A stretch of DNA of 64,000 bases, taken from CAZCPB01 sp044223975. GTDB lineage: Bacteria > Planctomycetota > Phycisphaerae > Phycisphaerales > UBA1924. Positions within the stretch are counted from its first letter, which is position 1; every line of letters begins with the position of its first letter. The notes beneath the pieces are model-generated. The model worked only from the letters and a program-made list of their open reading frames with translations, did not search any database and was not told the origin of the DNA. This document shows, one piece after another, positions 1-7,494 of this stretch. The position numbers and the translations under genes are program-made. The stretch is from contig JBGALI010000001.1 in NCBI GenBank assembly GCA_044223975.1, positions 62,001-126,000 of the forward strand, given 5' to 3'.

Positions 1-243
1 ATGCCTCTTGGCGCCGTGATCGCGGGGTACATCGGCGAGTACGTCGCGGGCAAGGCCGACGTGGGGCTGGGGGCGCAGGCCGGCGTGGGCGTGCTGGGGG
101 TGGTGCTGGCGGTCGCCGGTATCGTCATGCTTACATGGCGGACACCCGAGGTGGACGGGCTGAAGCCCGGCGATCCGGGGTACGACCGCCACCCGGGTTT
201 CTGGCGCGGCCTCACGGCGACGGCGCACCGGCCGCGGAAGTGA
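1..243 (+). CDS. MFS transporter, C-terminal fragment cut by the window edge
   Basis: The 80 residues look like the last membrane hairpin and cytoplasmic tail of a major facilitator superfamily exporter. A glycine-rich helix starts PLGAVIAGYIGEYV, a second hydrophobic helix spans about residues 24-46, and a polar, proline-rich tail follows. The ATG at base 1 is probably an internal methionine, because an MFS protein is about 400 residues and only the end is visible. MFS_3-type exporters are the closest match by appearance. The substrate cannot be told from this fragment. Confidence 0.5.
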   Translation: MPLGAVIAGYIGEYVAGKADVGLGAQAGVGVLGVVLAVAGIVMLTWRTPEVDGLKPGDPGYDRHPGFWRGLTATAHRPRK

Positions 244-300
244 TGCTTTGCGCGGATTCCTACGATCGTGCCGACATCGGGGCCCGAACTGGAGATCGCC

Positions 301-1680
301 ATGACCGACCGTGTTCGCTGGTGGCTTGCCGGGATGCTGTGTTGCGCCGCGTGCCTGGGCAGTGCCGCGGGTACCGCTGTCGCACAAGATCATGAGGCGC
401 CGCCCGCGTCGGGAGCGGTCGCGGCGTCGGCGGCGGACTACGTACGCATCATCGACGAGGACGGCGGCAATCGCGTCAAGCTCCAGACTTCGTCGCGCAC
501 GTTCAAGCCGCGCGACGGAGAGGGGCCGGGAGTCCACCTCGTGGGTGTCATGCACATCGGCGACAAGGCGTACTACGAGAGTCTGCAGAAGTTCCTGGAC
601 CAGAGCGACGTGGTGCTGTACGAGGGTGTGAAGCCCAGCGGCGCGGGGGAACCTGCCGCCGCGGCGCCCGATGACAACGCCAAGAGAACGCTCACCGAGC
701 GCAGGCTGCGCCTCCTGGCGATCCTGGTCGAAAAGCACCGGAGCAAGACGGGCGGGTATCCCGCGTCGCTGGACGCCATGATTGACGCCCTGCCGCGGAC
801 GTACGCTCGCCTGGCCCGCGGCGCCGCGGTGGACGGGTGGGGGCACCCCATCCGCCTGGTCGAGATCGGACGACCGAGCGACGATCCTTCCAAGCCGGGG
901 CTGATTTCCTTCGACCTTGTGAGCACGGGCACCGATGGCACGGCGGGGGGCGACGGAGATGCGGCCGACATCCGCTTCTCCGATCAGAAGCCGCTGACCA
1001 AGGCGGAAATCGGTTCATCGCAGGACGGCATCCAGGTGCAGATGGCCAGCGCGCTGGGGCTTGAGTTCCAGTTGCTGGCGATCGACTACACGCACCCCAA
1101 CTGGCGCAACAGCGACCTCTCGGTCGACGCGGTGCAGAAGAAGCTCGCCGATTCGGGCCAGTCCGGCGAGGCGTTGTTCAAGATGCTCGACGGCAGCTCG
1201 CTTTCGGCCAAGTTCGCCGGGCTCGTGCTCAACCTCATCAAGTCGAGCAAGCAGAGCCAGGCGATGGCCAAGCTGATGATGATGGAACTCTTGAGCAACG
1301 CCGACGACCTGATCAGCGCGGGCGGCGCCGGCGGCGTGGGGAAGATGATGCAGGTGATCGTCATCGACCGCAACCAGGCGGTGTTCGACGATCTGGAGGC
1401 AATCCTCCAGCGAGAGAAGGCCGTGAAGTCCGTCGCCCTGTTCTACGGGAGCGGTCACATCCCGGACATGGAGAAGCGGCTCACGGATGAAATGGGATAC
1501 TCGTTCACGGGGGAGGAGTGGTTCACCGGGATCGAGATGGACATGAAGAAGTCGGGGCTCGATCCGGCCCAGGGAGCGTCGCTGCGCCAGATGCTCCGCC
1601 AGATGGTCGAGCAGCAGAAGAAATCCAGCGGCAAGGCGGGCCGCAACCAGAACCCGGCCCCCGAGGACGCCAAGGACTGA
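301..1680 (+). CDS. TraB/GumN-family protein with an inserted GspG-like domain, exported
   Basis: This 459-residue protein begins with a hydrophobic signal segment (about residues 7-28, ending AVAQ). TraB/PrgY/GumN hallmarks follow: a first GxxH motif (GVMH, 82-85), the glutamate of LYEGV (E108), an IDRN segment near 357 and a second GxxH motif (GSGH, 383-386). Between the halves, about residues 133-228 look like the C-terminal region of a type II secretion pseudopilin (GspG). Its signs are a helix with TGGYPASLDAM, then DGWGHPIRL, then FDLVSTGTDG and a Gly/Asp-rich end. TraB-family proteins are proposed metal-dependent peptidases, but the activity here is unproven. The ATG at 301 was chosen over an upstream in-frame start at 268 because the signal peptide begins there. 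A polar Lys/Pro tail ends the protein. Confidence 0.75.
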   Translation: MTDRVRWWLAGMLCCAACLGSAAGTAVAQDHEAPPASGAVAASAADYVRIIDEDGGNRVKLQTSSRTFKPRDGEGPGVHLVGVMHIGDKAYYESLQKFLDQSDVVLYEGVKPSGAGEPAAAAPDDNAKRTLTERRLRLLAILVEKHRSKTGGYPASLDAMIDALPRTYARLARGAAVDGWGHPIRLVEIGRPSDDPSKPGLISFDLVSTGTDGTAGGDGDAADIRFSDQKPLTKAEIGSSQDGIQVQMASALGLEFQLLAIDYTHPNWRNSDLSVDAVQKKLADSGQSGEALFKMLDGSSLSAKFAGLVLNLIKSSKQSQAMAKLMMMELLSNADDLISAGGAGGVGKMMQVIVIDRNQAVFDDLEAILQREKAVKSVALFYGSGHIPDMEKRLTDEMGYSFTGEEWFTGIEMDMKKSGLDPAQGASLRQMLRQMVEQQKKSSGKAGRNQNPAPEDAKD

Positions 1681-1704
1681 CCGCCGGTCACGGAACCAGG
1701 GAGA

Positions 1705-2559
1705 TCAGTCCTCGCTCGGCGGCGCCCCGGGCTCGACGAGCGGAGGTTCGTTGCGGAGGCGGCGGGCAATGTCGGCCAGCACCACGGTGTTGTCCGTGAT
1801 GGTGAGGTGGCTGAAGAGCAGCGTGCCCCCGGTCCACGTCAGCGGGCGGCCGTCGGGCGCGGCCCGGGTGGCGCCGACGGTCATGTCTCGGAGCTGGCTG
1901 TAGCACACGAGCTCGTAGTCGGCGGCGGGGAGCGCGGCGTCGAGGCCGTGCAGAAACTCGGAGCCCGCGCGCATCTCTACCGCGGCCTGGTCGATCCGGA
2001 TGTACTCCGCCATCGCGGCGCCGCGGTGAGGTGAGGAAAGCGTGTACAGGCGGCGGATGCGCAGGCGGCGCATCGGAGTCTGGACGGTGCCGTCCGGAGA
2101 CTTTGCTCCTGCCGCTCTTTGCTCGGGGGTCAGCGCGGCCCAGCGGGCGACGATTCCGCCCATCGAGAGTGCCACCACGTCGACCTCGACGGTCGAGTCG
2201 GGATCGACCGAGGGCCAGCGCTCGTTCACTTCGTCGACGGCAGCCGCGGCGGCGCTTTCAACGCTGGCGGAGAAGAAGAAGGAGACCGCGAGAAAATCCT
2301 CATCGCGGCCGCTCGTGGCGTTTCGAAGGTTGCTCGTCAGGGAGCTGATCACCCGCGGCAGCCCGTGGTACCCATTCAGGATCACGACCGGGCGGTCCAG
2401 CGGCTTGGGAGCGGCTTCCAACCGTCTGAGTTCGAGCGCGCCGTCCTGCTGGGTGATGGTCATCGAGGGATTCTCGGCGCCAAAGCGGACACAGCCGGAA
2501 AAGAGCGGGACCAGCGCGACGATCGGGATGCATCGCTGGATGGGGAACCGGGATCGCAG
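1705..2559 (-). CDS. Predicted lipoprotein alpha/beta hydrolase (lipase-like), possible CTG start
   Basis: This is an alpha/beta-hydrolase-fold protein. It has a PVVILNGYHG strand-turn, an ALSMGG nucleophile elbow (S132 if the CTG start is used) and an IRRLYTLSSPH segment. It is paralogous to the gene at 4693-5448, sharing ELVCYxQLRD and DIARRLR near the C terminus. The first ATG (2463) lies downstream of a hydrophobic stretch ending LFSGC. No ATG, GTG or TTG occurs upstream before the ispG stop, but a CTG at 2559 is preceded by CAGGAG (2574-2569) with nine-base spacing. The CTG start would give a 23-residue lipoprotein signal peptide and a 284-residue product. The gene follows ispG closely in the same direction and converges with the TraB-like gene. 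Substrate unknown. Confidence 0.7.
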   Translation of the reverse strand: MRSRFPIQRCIPIVALVPLFSGCVRFGAENPSMTITQQDGALELRRLEAAPKPLDRPVVILNGYHGLPRVISSLTSNLRNATSGRDEDFLAVSFFFSASVESAAAAAVDEVNERWPSVDPDSTVEVDVVALSMGGIVARWAALTPEQRAAGAKSPDGTVQTPMRRLRIRRLYTLSSPHRGAAMAEYIRIDQAAVEMRAGSEFLHGLDAALPAADYELVCYSQLRDMTVGATRAAPDGRPLTWTGGTLLFSHLTITDNTVVLADIARRLRNEPPLVEPGAPPSED

Positions 2560-2616
2560 GGACGGGAACTCCTGGCTGGCGTCGGGAGGTGCGGTGGTCC
2601 CGCTTGGGGAAGTCGA

Positions 2617-3924
2617 CTACGAGCCGCGCACGGTGAGCTTCGCCCGCTTCTCGACGTCTCCGGCCGCGATCTTCCCGAAGCCGCTGCCGAGTTCGCCGAT
2701 GGGATCGGGCGGGATGATCTCCACTTTCTTCTCGCCGAGCTTGGCTTCGCCACGGACCACGCGGTCCTGGAACGCGAGGCATTCCTGGAGAAGCCGCGCG
2801 AGGATCTCGGGCTCGGGGACGTTGGCGACCTTTTCGCCCTGCACGTAGATGATGCCGCGCCGGTCGCCGGCGAAGACGGCCACATCGGCGCCCTCGGCCT
2901 CGCCGGGCCCGTTCACGATGCAGCCCATCACGGCGACCTTCATGGGCACCTTGACCTGCGCGGCCAGCTGCTTGCGGACGTCCTGCACCAGCGTGAAGAG
3001 ATCGACCTGGATGCGCCCGCACGTCGGGCACGCGATGAGGTCCACGCCTACGCGCTCGCGCAATCCCAGGGAGTACAGCAGTTCCAGCCCATCCTCGACT
3101 TCCAAGACCGGGTCGCTGGCGTAGCTGATGCGGATGGTGTCGCCGATGCCGCGGGTGAGCAAACCCGACAGGGCGGCAACCGAGCGGATGCAGCCAGTCT
3201 CCTTGGGTCCCGCGTGGGTCACACCCAGGTGCAGGGGGTGATCGAATCGCTTGGAGATCTCGCTGTAGGCGTCGATGACGAGCGCGGCGTCCATGGACTT
3301 GGCGCTGATCGCGACGTCGTAAAAATCCTGCTCGTAGAAGATGTCGAGGTATTCCTCGAGCTTGGTGATCATGATGGCCAGCAGGAAGCCGTGCTTGTGG
3401 TCGCTGAAGACCTGGCCGAGTTCCTTCAGGCGTTTCTGCTTGTCGCGGCGCTCGATGATCGAGCCCTCGTTGACGCCGATGCGGATGGGGATGCCCTTGC
3501 CGCCGCGGGCACCCTTGCAGGCCTGGATCACGTCGATGACCTGTGCGCGGTCCTGGATGTTCCCGGGGTTGAGCCGCATCTTGTGCACGCCGGCCTCGAC
3601 CGACTCGAGCGCCCGCTGGAAATGGAAGTGGACATCCGCGACGATCGGCACGCGCACCTGCGGGATGATGTCCTTGAGCGCCTCGGTGTCCTTCTTTTCG
3701 GGCACGGCGACCCGGACGATGTCCGCGCCGGCCGCGACCATGCGGTTGATCTCCGCGACGCACGATTTCACATCGTGGGTGTAGCCCGCGGTCATCGTCT
3801 GGACGGAGACAGGTGCTGGCGTGGTGGGGGAGCCGTCGCGCGCCGGGAGACCGCCGCCGATGTGGACGAAGCCGACGCGGTCATCGCCAACGGTGATCTG
3901 TCGCGTGGGTTTGCGGGGAAACAT
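2617..3924 (-). CDS. ispG: 4-hydroxy-3-methylbut-2-enyl diphosphate synthase (IspG/GcpE)
   Basis: The 435-residue protein matches IspG throughout. IspG reductively opens 2-C-methylerythritol cyclodiphosphate to HMBPP, the penultimate step of the MEP isoprenoid pathway, using a [4Fe-4S] cluster. The N-terminal TIM barrel shows VSVQTMTAGYTHDV, IVRVAVPEKKDTEAL, VADVHFHFQRAL and RIGVNEGS. The cluster cysteines are in CPTCGR (C299, C302) and MGCIVNGPGEA (C335), followed by the glutamate of GPGE (E342). It is the single-barrel bacterial form. The start is the ATG at 3924. Directly upstream lies a four-copy 9-bp tandem repeat. The hydrolase downstream is close enough for co-transcription but has no obvious link to isoprenoids. 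Confidence 0.97.
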   Translation of the reverse strand: MFPRKPTRQITVGDDRVGFVHIGGGLPARDGSPTTPAPVSVQTMTAGYTHDVKSCVAEINRMVAAGADIVRVAVPEKKDTEALKDIIPQVRVPIVADVHFHFQRALESVEAGVHKMRLNPGNIQDRAQVIDVIQACKGARGGKGIPIRIGVNEGSIIERRDKQKRLKELGQVFSDHKHGFLLAIMITKLEEYLDIFYEQDFYDVAISAKSMDAALVIDAYSEISKRFDHPLHLGVTHAGPKETGCIRSVAALSGLLTRGIGDTIRISYASDPVLEVEDGLELLYSLGLRERVGVDLIACPTCGRIQVDLFTLVQDVRKQLAAQVKVPMKVAVMGCIVNGPGEAEGADVAVFAGDRRGIIYVQGEKVANVPEPEILARLLQECLAFQDRVVRGEAKLGEKKVEIIPPDPIGELGSGFGKIAAGDVEKRAKLTVRGS

Positions 3925-3954
3925 TGGGGGAGTTTAGCCGCGGGGCGTACACGG

Positions 3955-3990
3955 GTGATGGAGGTGATGGAGGTGATGGAGGTGATGGAG
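3955..3990. repeat. 9-bp tandem repeat, four copies
   Basis: Four perfect head-to-tail copies of GTGATGGAG lie about 30 bases upstream of the ispG start codon. They sit in the short gap before the oppositely labelled end of the acetyltransferase gene. Copy number could vary by slippage. No coding role is apparent. Confidence 0.9.
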
Positions 3991-4037
3991 GGGAACAGGT
4001 CTTTGGGTGTTACGCCTGAGCTGTGCTTGGCGTTCGG

Positions 4038-4583
4038 TCAGCGCTCAACGCGTACTTCGGGTGGTGGTGCGGTGGGCGTGGCGCGGTGGTCGTGGTCGCG
4101 CAGGACGACTTGCCAGAACCCTGCGTCGTGCCACGTGTTGAACTTCCATCCCGCCTGCTTCACCGTTCCCACGTGTACGAACCCCACGCTCTCGTGCAGC
4201 CTGATGCTCGCCTCGTTGGGGACCGTGATCCCGCCGATCGCGGCGTGGAATCCCTGCGCCTTGAGGGTGTCCAGAAGCACGCGGTACATTGCCTTGCCCA
4301 CGCCTCGGCCGTGCACCTCGGGTCGGACATAGATGCCCGTCTCCACGATCCACGAGTACGCGGTGCGGTCGCGCCACGTCCCGGCCTTGGCGTACCCGGC
4401 GAACTCCCCGTTCAGCTCGGCCACGAGGAAGGGAAAGCGGGCGCGGTGCTTGTTCCACTGCTCGCGCAGCTCTCCGGCGGCGACGGGGTCGTACCCGAAG
4501 TGGATCGCGGTGCCGAGGATGTAGTGGTTGGTCAAGTTCGCAATCGCTTCGAAATCGTCGCTCGATACGCTGCGGATGAGCAT
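4038..4583 (-). CDS. GNAT acetyltransferase, phosphinothricin-acetyltransferase (PAT) type
   Basis: The 181-residue protein carries the GNAT fold: an N-terminal IRSVSSDDFEAIANL segment, an acetyl-CoA-binding RPEVHGRGVGKAM loop (the Q/RxxGxG/A motif), then GITVPNEASIRLHESVGF and a C-terminal WHDAGFWQVVL. That last pair is typical of PAT/Bar-like N-acetyltransferases, which acetylate phosphinothricin, methionine sulfoximine or similar amines. The real acceptor is unknown. The ATG at 4583 has AAGGAG ten bases upstream. The frame stays open to 5219, but the extra N terminus is antisense to the next gene and was discarded. It diverges from the hydrolase starting at 4693. Confidence 0.85.
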   Translation of the reverse strand: MLIRSVSSDDFEAIANLTNHYILGTAIHFGYDPVAAGELREQWNKHRARFPFLVAELNGEFAGYAKAGTWRDRTAYSWIVETGIYVRPEVHGRGVGKAMYRVLLDTLKAQGFHAAIGGITVPNEASIRLHESVGFVHVGTVKQAGWKFNTWHDAGFWQVVLRDHDHRATPTAPPPEVRVER

Positions 4584-4692
4584 GGGCTCGCGCTCCTTAA
4601 TCCCGCCGGAGCTCCCCGGCGTGACGGTAGGGGCCAACATCGGAACTGATCTCACCCTTGAGGACCCCGCCGCGCCCGTCCATGATTGAACG

Positions 4693-5448
4693 GTGCCCAG
4701 GTTTCGTGACAACCCCGATTTCCCCGGCAGGCGTGCCGACGTCGAGGCCGACTGGGCCCGCATGGCCCGGGAGCCACGGCCTCTGTCACGCCCGGTCATC
4801 GTCCTCGCCGGTTGGCGGGCGCCGGCGTCGGCCCGGGGCGTGGGGGCACGCCTGCGGTCCGTGACGAGCGGCAAGGCGCAGGACTTTCTTTCCATCGCGT
4901 ACCCGGGCGCGGGAGACATCGGCGCGGCGGCCAGCATCGCCGCGGCACGAATTCGTGAGCGATTCGGCAGCGCCCCCTCCGCGGACCCTGCCGAGGTGGA
5001 CGTGGTCGGGATCTCGATGGGCGGCCTTGTTGGTCGACTGCTTGCCGCGGGTCTGGCTCGCGCGGAACCCATCCCGGTGCGCATCCGGCGCCTGTTCACC
5101 CTCGCCACGCCCCACGGTGGGGCCAAGCTCGCGGCGCTCATTGCGCCCGACCGCGCGGCACGGGACATGCGCACCGGCTCCGCCGTGCTCGCCGACCTGG
5201 ACCGCCGGCTGGCGGGCACTGATCTTGAGCTGGTGTGCTATGCGCAACTGCGCGACTGGTGGGTGGGCGCGTCCCGAACCGCTCCGCCCGGGCATGCGCC
5301 GATCTGGGTTGACACCGAGGGGGTGGCCCAGCACGCGTTCAGCCATTTCCTGATCAATTTCAATCGGCGCGTGCTGCGCGATATCGCACGCCGGCTGCGC
5401 GGGGAGGAGCCGGTCTCACGCCGGGGGTCGGCGCCCCCGTGTGACTGA
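4693..5448 (+). CDS. Alpha/beta hydrolase, paralogue of the 1705-2559 hydrolase
   Basis: This 251-residue alpha/beta hydrolase starts at GTG. It has a canonical GISMGG nucleophile elbow (S108), an RPVIVLAGW beta-strand motif and RIRRLFTLATPHGG, which resembles the lid region of triacylglycerol lipases. Its C-terminal half matches the 1705-2559 protein at ELVCYAQLRDWWVGASR and RRVLRDIARRLRGEEP, so the two arose by duplication. Unlike that protein it has no signal peptide and looks cytoplasmic. A C-terminal histidine in HAFSHFLIN could complete the triad. Substrate unknown. Its stop is about 100 bases before the Dabb lipoprotein gene. Confidence 0.75.
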   Translation: MPRFRDNPDFPGRRADVEADWARMAREPRPLSRPVIVLAGWRAPASARGVGARLRSVTSGKAQDFLSIAYPGAGDIGAAASIAAARIRERFGSAPSADPAEVDVVGISMGGLVGRLLAAGLARAEPIPVRIRRLFTLATPHGGAKLAALIAPDRAARDMRTGSAVLADLDRRLAGTDLELVCYAQLRDWWVGASRTAPPGHAPIWVDTEGVAQHAFSHFLINFNRRVLRDIARRLRGEEPVSRRGSAPPCD

Positions 5449-5548
5449 CCCGCTCCTTTCGCCGGATCGCACTCGCCCGGGTCGGGGCCTTCAACATCCC
5501 CGTGGCTTCCGTAGCATACTGGTGCGCCTTCGCTCCAAGGAGTCGCGC

Positions 5549-5938
5549 ATGATTCGAAGAATCGCGATCGCGTGCATGGCGCTGGTGGTGGTCGGGTTGC
5601 CGGCGCTGGGAGGGTGCTCCGGTGCGAGTTCGTCGCGCGCATCGATCAACCACGTCGTGCTGGTCACGCTCAACGACCCCTCGCAACGCGAAGCTCTCGT
5701 CGTGGAGACCCGGTCGATGCTCGCGCACATCGCCGGTGTGGAGGAGTTCAGCGTGGGCACGCCGGTGGACATCGGGCGACCGGCCGTGGACGGCGCGTAC
5801 GACGTTGGCTTCGTAGCCCGCTTTGACGGGCGTGAGGCGTACGAGGCGTACGAGCATGATGCGGAGCACGTCCGGCTTCGTGAGTCCTGGCGCTCGAGAG
5901 TGAAGCAGATCAGGATCTACGACTTTGGCGGTGGCTAA
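5549..5938 (+). CDS. Dabb-domain lipoprotein (stress-responsive alpha/beta barrel)
   Basis: The 129-residue protein has a classic lipoprotein signal: a positively charged start (MIRR), a hydrophobic core and a perfect LGGC lipobox (C23). The mature part fits the Dabb (stress responsive A/B barrel) fold. It shows INHVVLVTL, a conserved VEEFSVGTPVD segment and DVGFVARFDGREAYEAYEHDAEHVR. Dabb proteins are small dimeric ferredoxin-like barrels of mostly unknown function. The ATG at 5549 is set by AAGGAG at 5537-5542. A -10-like CATACT lies at 5515-5520. The following gene begins 46 bases later. Confidence 0.8.
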   Translation: MIRRIAIACMALVVVGLPALGGCSGASSSRASINHVVLVTLNDPSQREALVVETRSMLAHIAGVEEFSVGTPVDIGRPAVDGAYDVGFVARFDGREAYEAYEHDAEHVRLRESWRSRVKQIRIYDFGGG

Positions 5939-5984
5939 GACGGCCGTGGGGTCCACCACGCGCCTTCGGGGCTTGGAGTCGACG

Positions 5985-6368
5985 ATGACTGAAGACACAT
6001 TCCGCCAATTGGCATTGGCGATGCCGGAAGCCGTGGAGCGGTCTCACATGGGACATCCCGATTTTCGGGTGCGGGGCAGGATCTTCGCCACGCTGTTCGG
6101 GATCGACGACGAGTCGGGGATGGTCAAGCTGACGCCCGAGGAACAGGAGCACTTCGTCAAAGTGGAGCCCGCGGTGTTCTCGCCCGTCAAGGGGGGCTGG
6201 GGCGAGCGAGGAGCAACTCGGGTGTGCCTCCGCTCCGCCCGCTTTGCGATCGTTCGGAGGGCCATGCTTGCCGCGTGGCGGAACGCCGCCCCCAAGGCCC
6301 TGGTGAAGGACTCGGGGTCGGGTACGCCAAAGACCGGACGCCGCGCCGGCCCTCGATCGAGCGGTTGA
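5985..6368 (+). CDS. MmcQ/YjbR family DNA-binding-like protein
   Basis: The 127-residue protein matches the MmcQ/YjbR (CyaY-like fold) family. The evidence is FRQLALAMPEAVERSHMGHPDFRVRGRIFATLF at the start (split here only by function), a KLTPEEQ segment, and WGERGATRVCL with a C-terminal basic helix. Members are small cytoplasmic proteins sometimes called DNA-binding, without an agreed function. The ATG at 5985 is preceded by GGAG at 5975-5978. An in-frame TTG at 5925 would overlap the previous gene and is less likely. The tail after about residue 105 is Lys/Gly/Arg-rich and probably disordered. Confidence 0.75.
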   Translation: MTEDTFRQLALAMPEAVERSHMGHPDFRVRGRIFATLFGIDDESGMVKLTPEEQEHFVKVEPAVFSPVKGGWGERGATRVCLRSARFAIVRRAMLAAWRNAAPKALVKDSGSGTPKTGRRAGPRSSG

Positions 6369-6566
6369 ATCGGTGTGCGAGGTTGGTCCCGCCTTACCCA
6401 CGGCGTGCGGATGTCGTGGACGCGACGGATGAGTCGATAAAACTGGGATCGGAGCGGACCCGGGGTCGACGCGCGGGCCCGCTGGCCGACCTGTGAGGTT
6501 TTCGATATAAGAAGCGAGCGAGCGGGCGCGTCCGGCGCGGGACCAACCCGGCCCAGGAGAACCAGA

Positions 6567-6926
6567 ATGCGGTACGTCGATGGCTATGTGCTTCCCCTGC
6601 CCAAGAAGAACCTCAAGGCCTATCTGAAGATGGCCAAGCTGGGGTGCAAGGTCTGGAAGAGTCACGGCGCCTTGGAGTATTGCGAGTGCGTGGGGGACGA
6701 CCTTGATGTCAAGTGGGCGATGTCATTCCCCAAGCTGGTCAAGCCCAAGAAGGGCGAGACGGTGGTGTTCTCGTTCATCGTGTTCAAGTCGCGTGCCCAT
6801 CGCGACCGCGTGAACGCCAAGGCGATGAAGGACCCGCGTCTGGGGTCGATGATGGACCCCAAGAAGATGCCCTTCGACTGCACGCGGATGGTGTGCGGCG
6901 GGTTCAAAGTGCTGGTCGAGGGTTAA
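6567..6926 (+). CDS. DUF1428 family protein (YbaA-like)
   Basis: This 119-residue protein is a full-length DUF1428 member. It opens with YVDGYVLPLPKKN, continues with KVWKSHGALEYCECVGDD, and has the conserved FPKLVKPKKGETVVFSFIVFKSRAHRD block. It ends with the MMDPKKMPFDCTRMVCGGF signature. The family adopts a dimeric ferredoxin-like alpha/beta-barrel fold related to Dabb. Its function is unknown. A purine-rich AGGAGA lies just before the ATG, and TATAAG near 6505 could be its -10 element. The 198-bp gap before it shows nothing else. The next gene follows within 30 bases, so the small-gene run may be an operon. Confidence 0.85.
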   Translation: MRYVDGYVLPLPKKNLKAYLKMAKLGCKVWKSHGALEYCECVGDDLDVKWAMSFPKLVKPKKGETVVFSFIVFKSRAHRDRVNAKAMKDPRLGSMMDPKKMPFDCTRMVCGGFKVLVEG

Positions 6927-6956
6927 ATCTCGGGAAAGCGCGTGGAGTGCGGGAAC

Positions 6957-7367
6957 ATGGGATCGGATTCTCCGACGGCTCCGGTTTCGAAGAAGCTGAT
7001 GTGGGCCGGATGGATCGTGAGCGGTCTGCCGGCGTTGATGCTGGTGTACAGCGGCGTGATGAAAGTGATGAAGCCGCCGATGGTGGTGGAGGGGTTCGCG
7101 CACCTGGGATATCCCGAGCGGTTCGCGCTGGTCATCGGGATCGTCGAGATCGCCTGCGCGATCCTGTATGCGCTGCCGCGGACGTGTGTGCTGGGCGCGA
7201 TTCTGCTGACGGGGTATCTCGGCGGCGCCACGGCTTCGCACGTGCGCCTGGGCGAGGTGCAGTTCCTGGGGGCTGTGGGATTCGGCGTGCTGGTGTGGCT
7301 CGGGTTGTTCCTGCGAGACGCGAGGCTTCGGGCATTGCTTCCGCTCACGCGCCCTCCCGGCCCATGA
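6957..7367 (+). CDS. DoxX-like integral membrane protein
   Basis: The 136-residue protein has four predicted membrane helices. The first carries WAGWIVSGLPALMLVYSGVMKV and is followed by a GFAHLGYPERF loop. Two central helices contain IGIVEIACAILYALP and VLGAILLTGYLGGATASHVR, and the last is FGVLVWLGLFLRD. This pattern is the DoxX_2/DoxX-like family (four-helix membrane proteins, some linked to redox chemistry). The specific role is unknown. The ATG at 6957 has GGAG nine bases upstream. A GTG at 6942 is an alternative. Confidence 0.8.
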   Translation: MGSDSPTAPVSKKLMWAGWIVSGLPALMLVYSGVMKVMKPPMVVEGFAHLGYPERFALVIGIVEIACAILYALPRTCVLGAILLTGYLGGATASHVRLGEVQFLGAVGFGVLVWLGLFLRDARLRALLPLTRPPGP

Positions 7368-7494
7368 CGGCCTTCGGCATCGCCGCGGCGTGCCAGGAAC
7401 CGTGTGATTTCCCGCGGCGGAGTTCCTTGAGCGCGTATGCTGCGCAATTGCACTCGAACGGCGCTGCGCCGCGGGATGCGTGCGGAGTCCGTCC

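Noticed and set aside
2119..4332. A 737-codon plus-strand open frame across ispG and its neighbours
   Set aside because: It lies opposite ispG, a hydrolase and part of an acetyltransferase gene, all with clear family motifs. Its own translation has low-complexity shadow composition.
4584..5219. An N-terminal extension of the acetyltransferase
   Set aside because: The extra residues are antisense to the 4693-5448 hydrolase. The ATG at 4583 has a good ribosome site and starts the GNAT domain.
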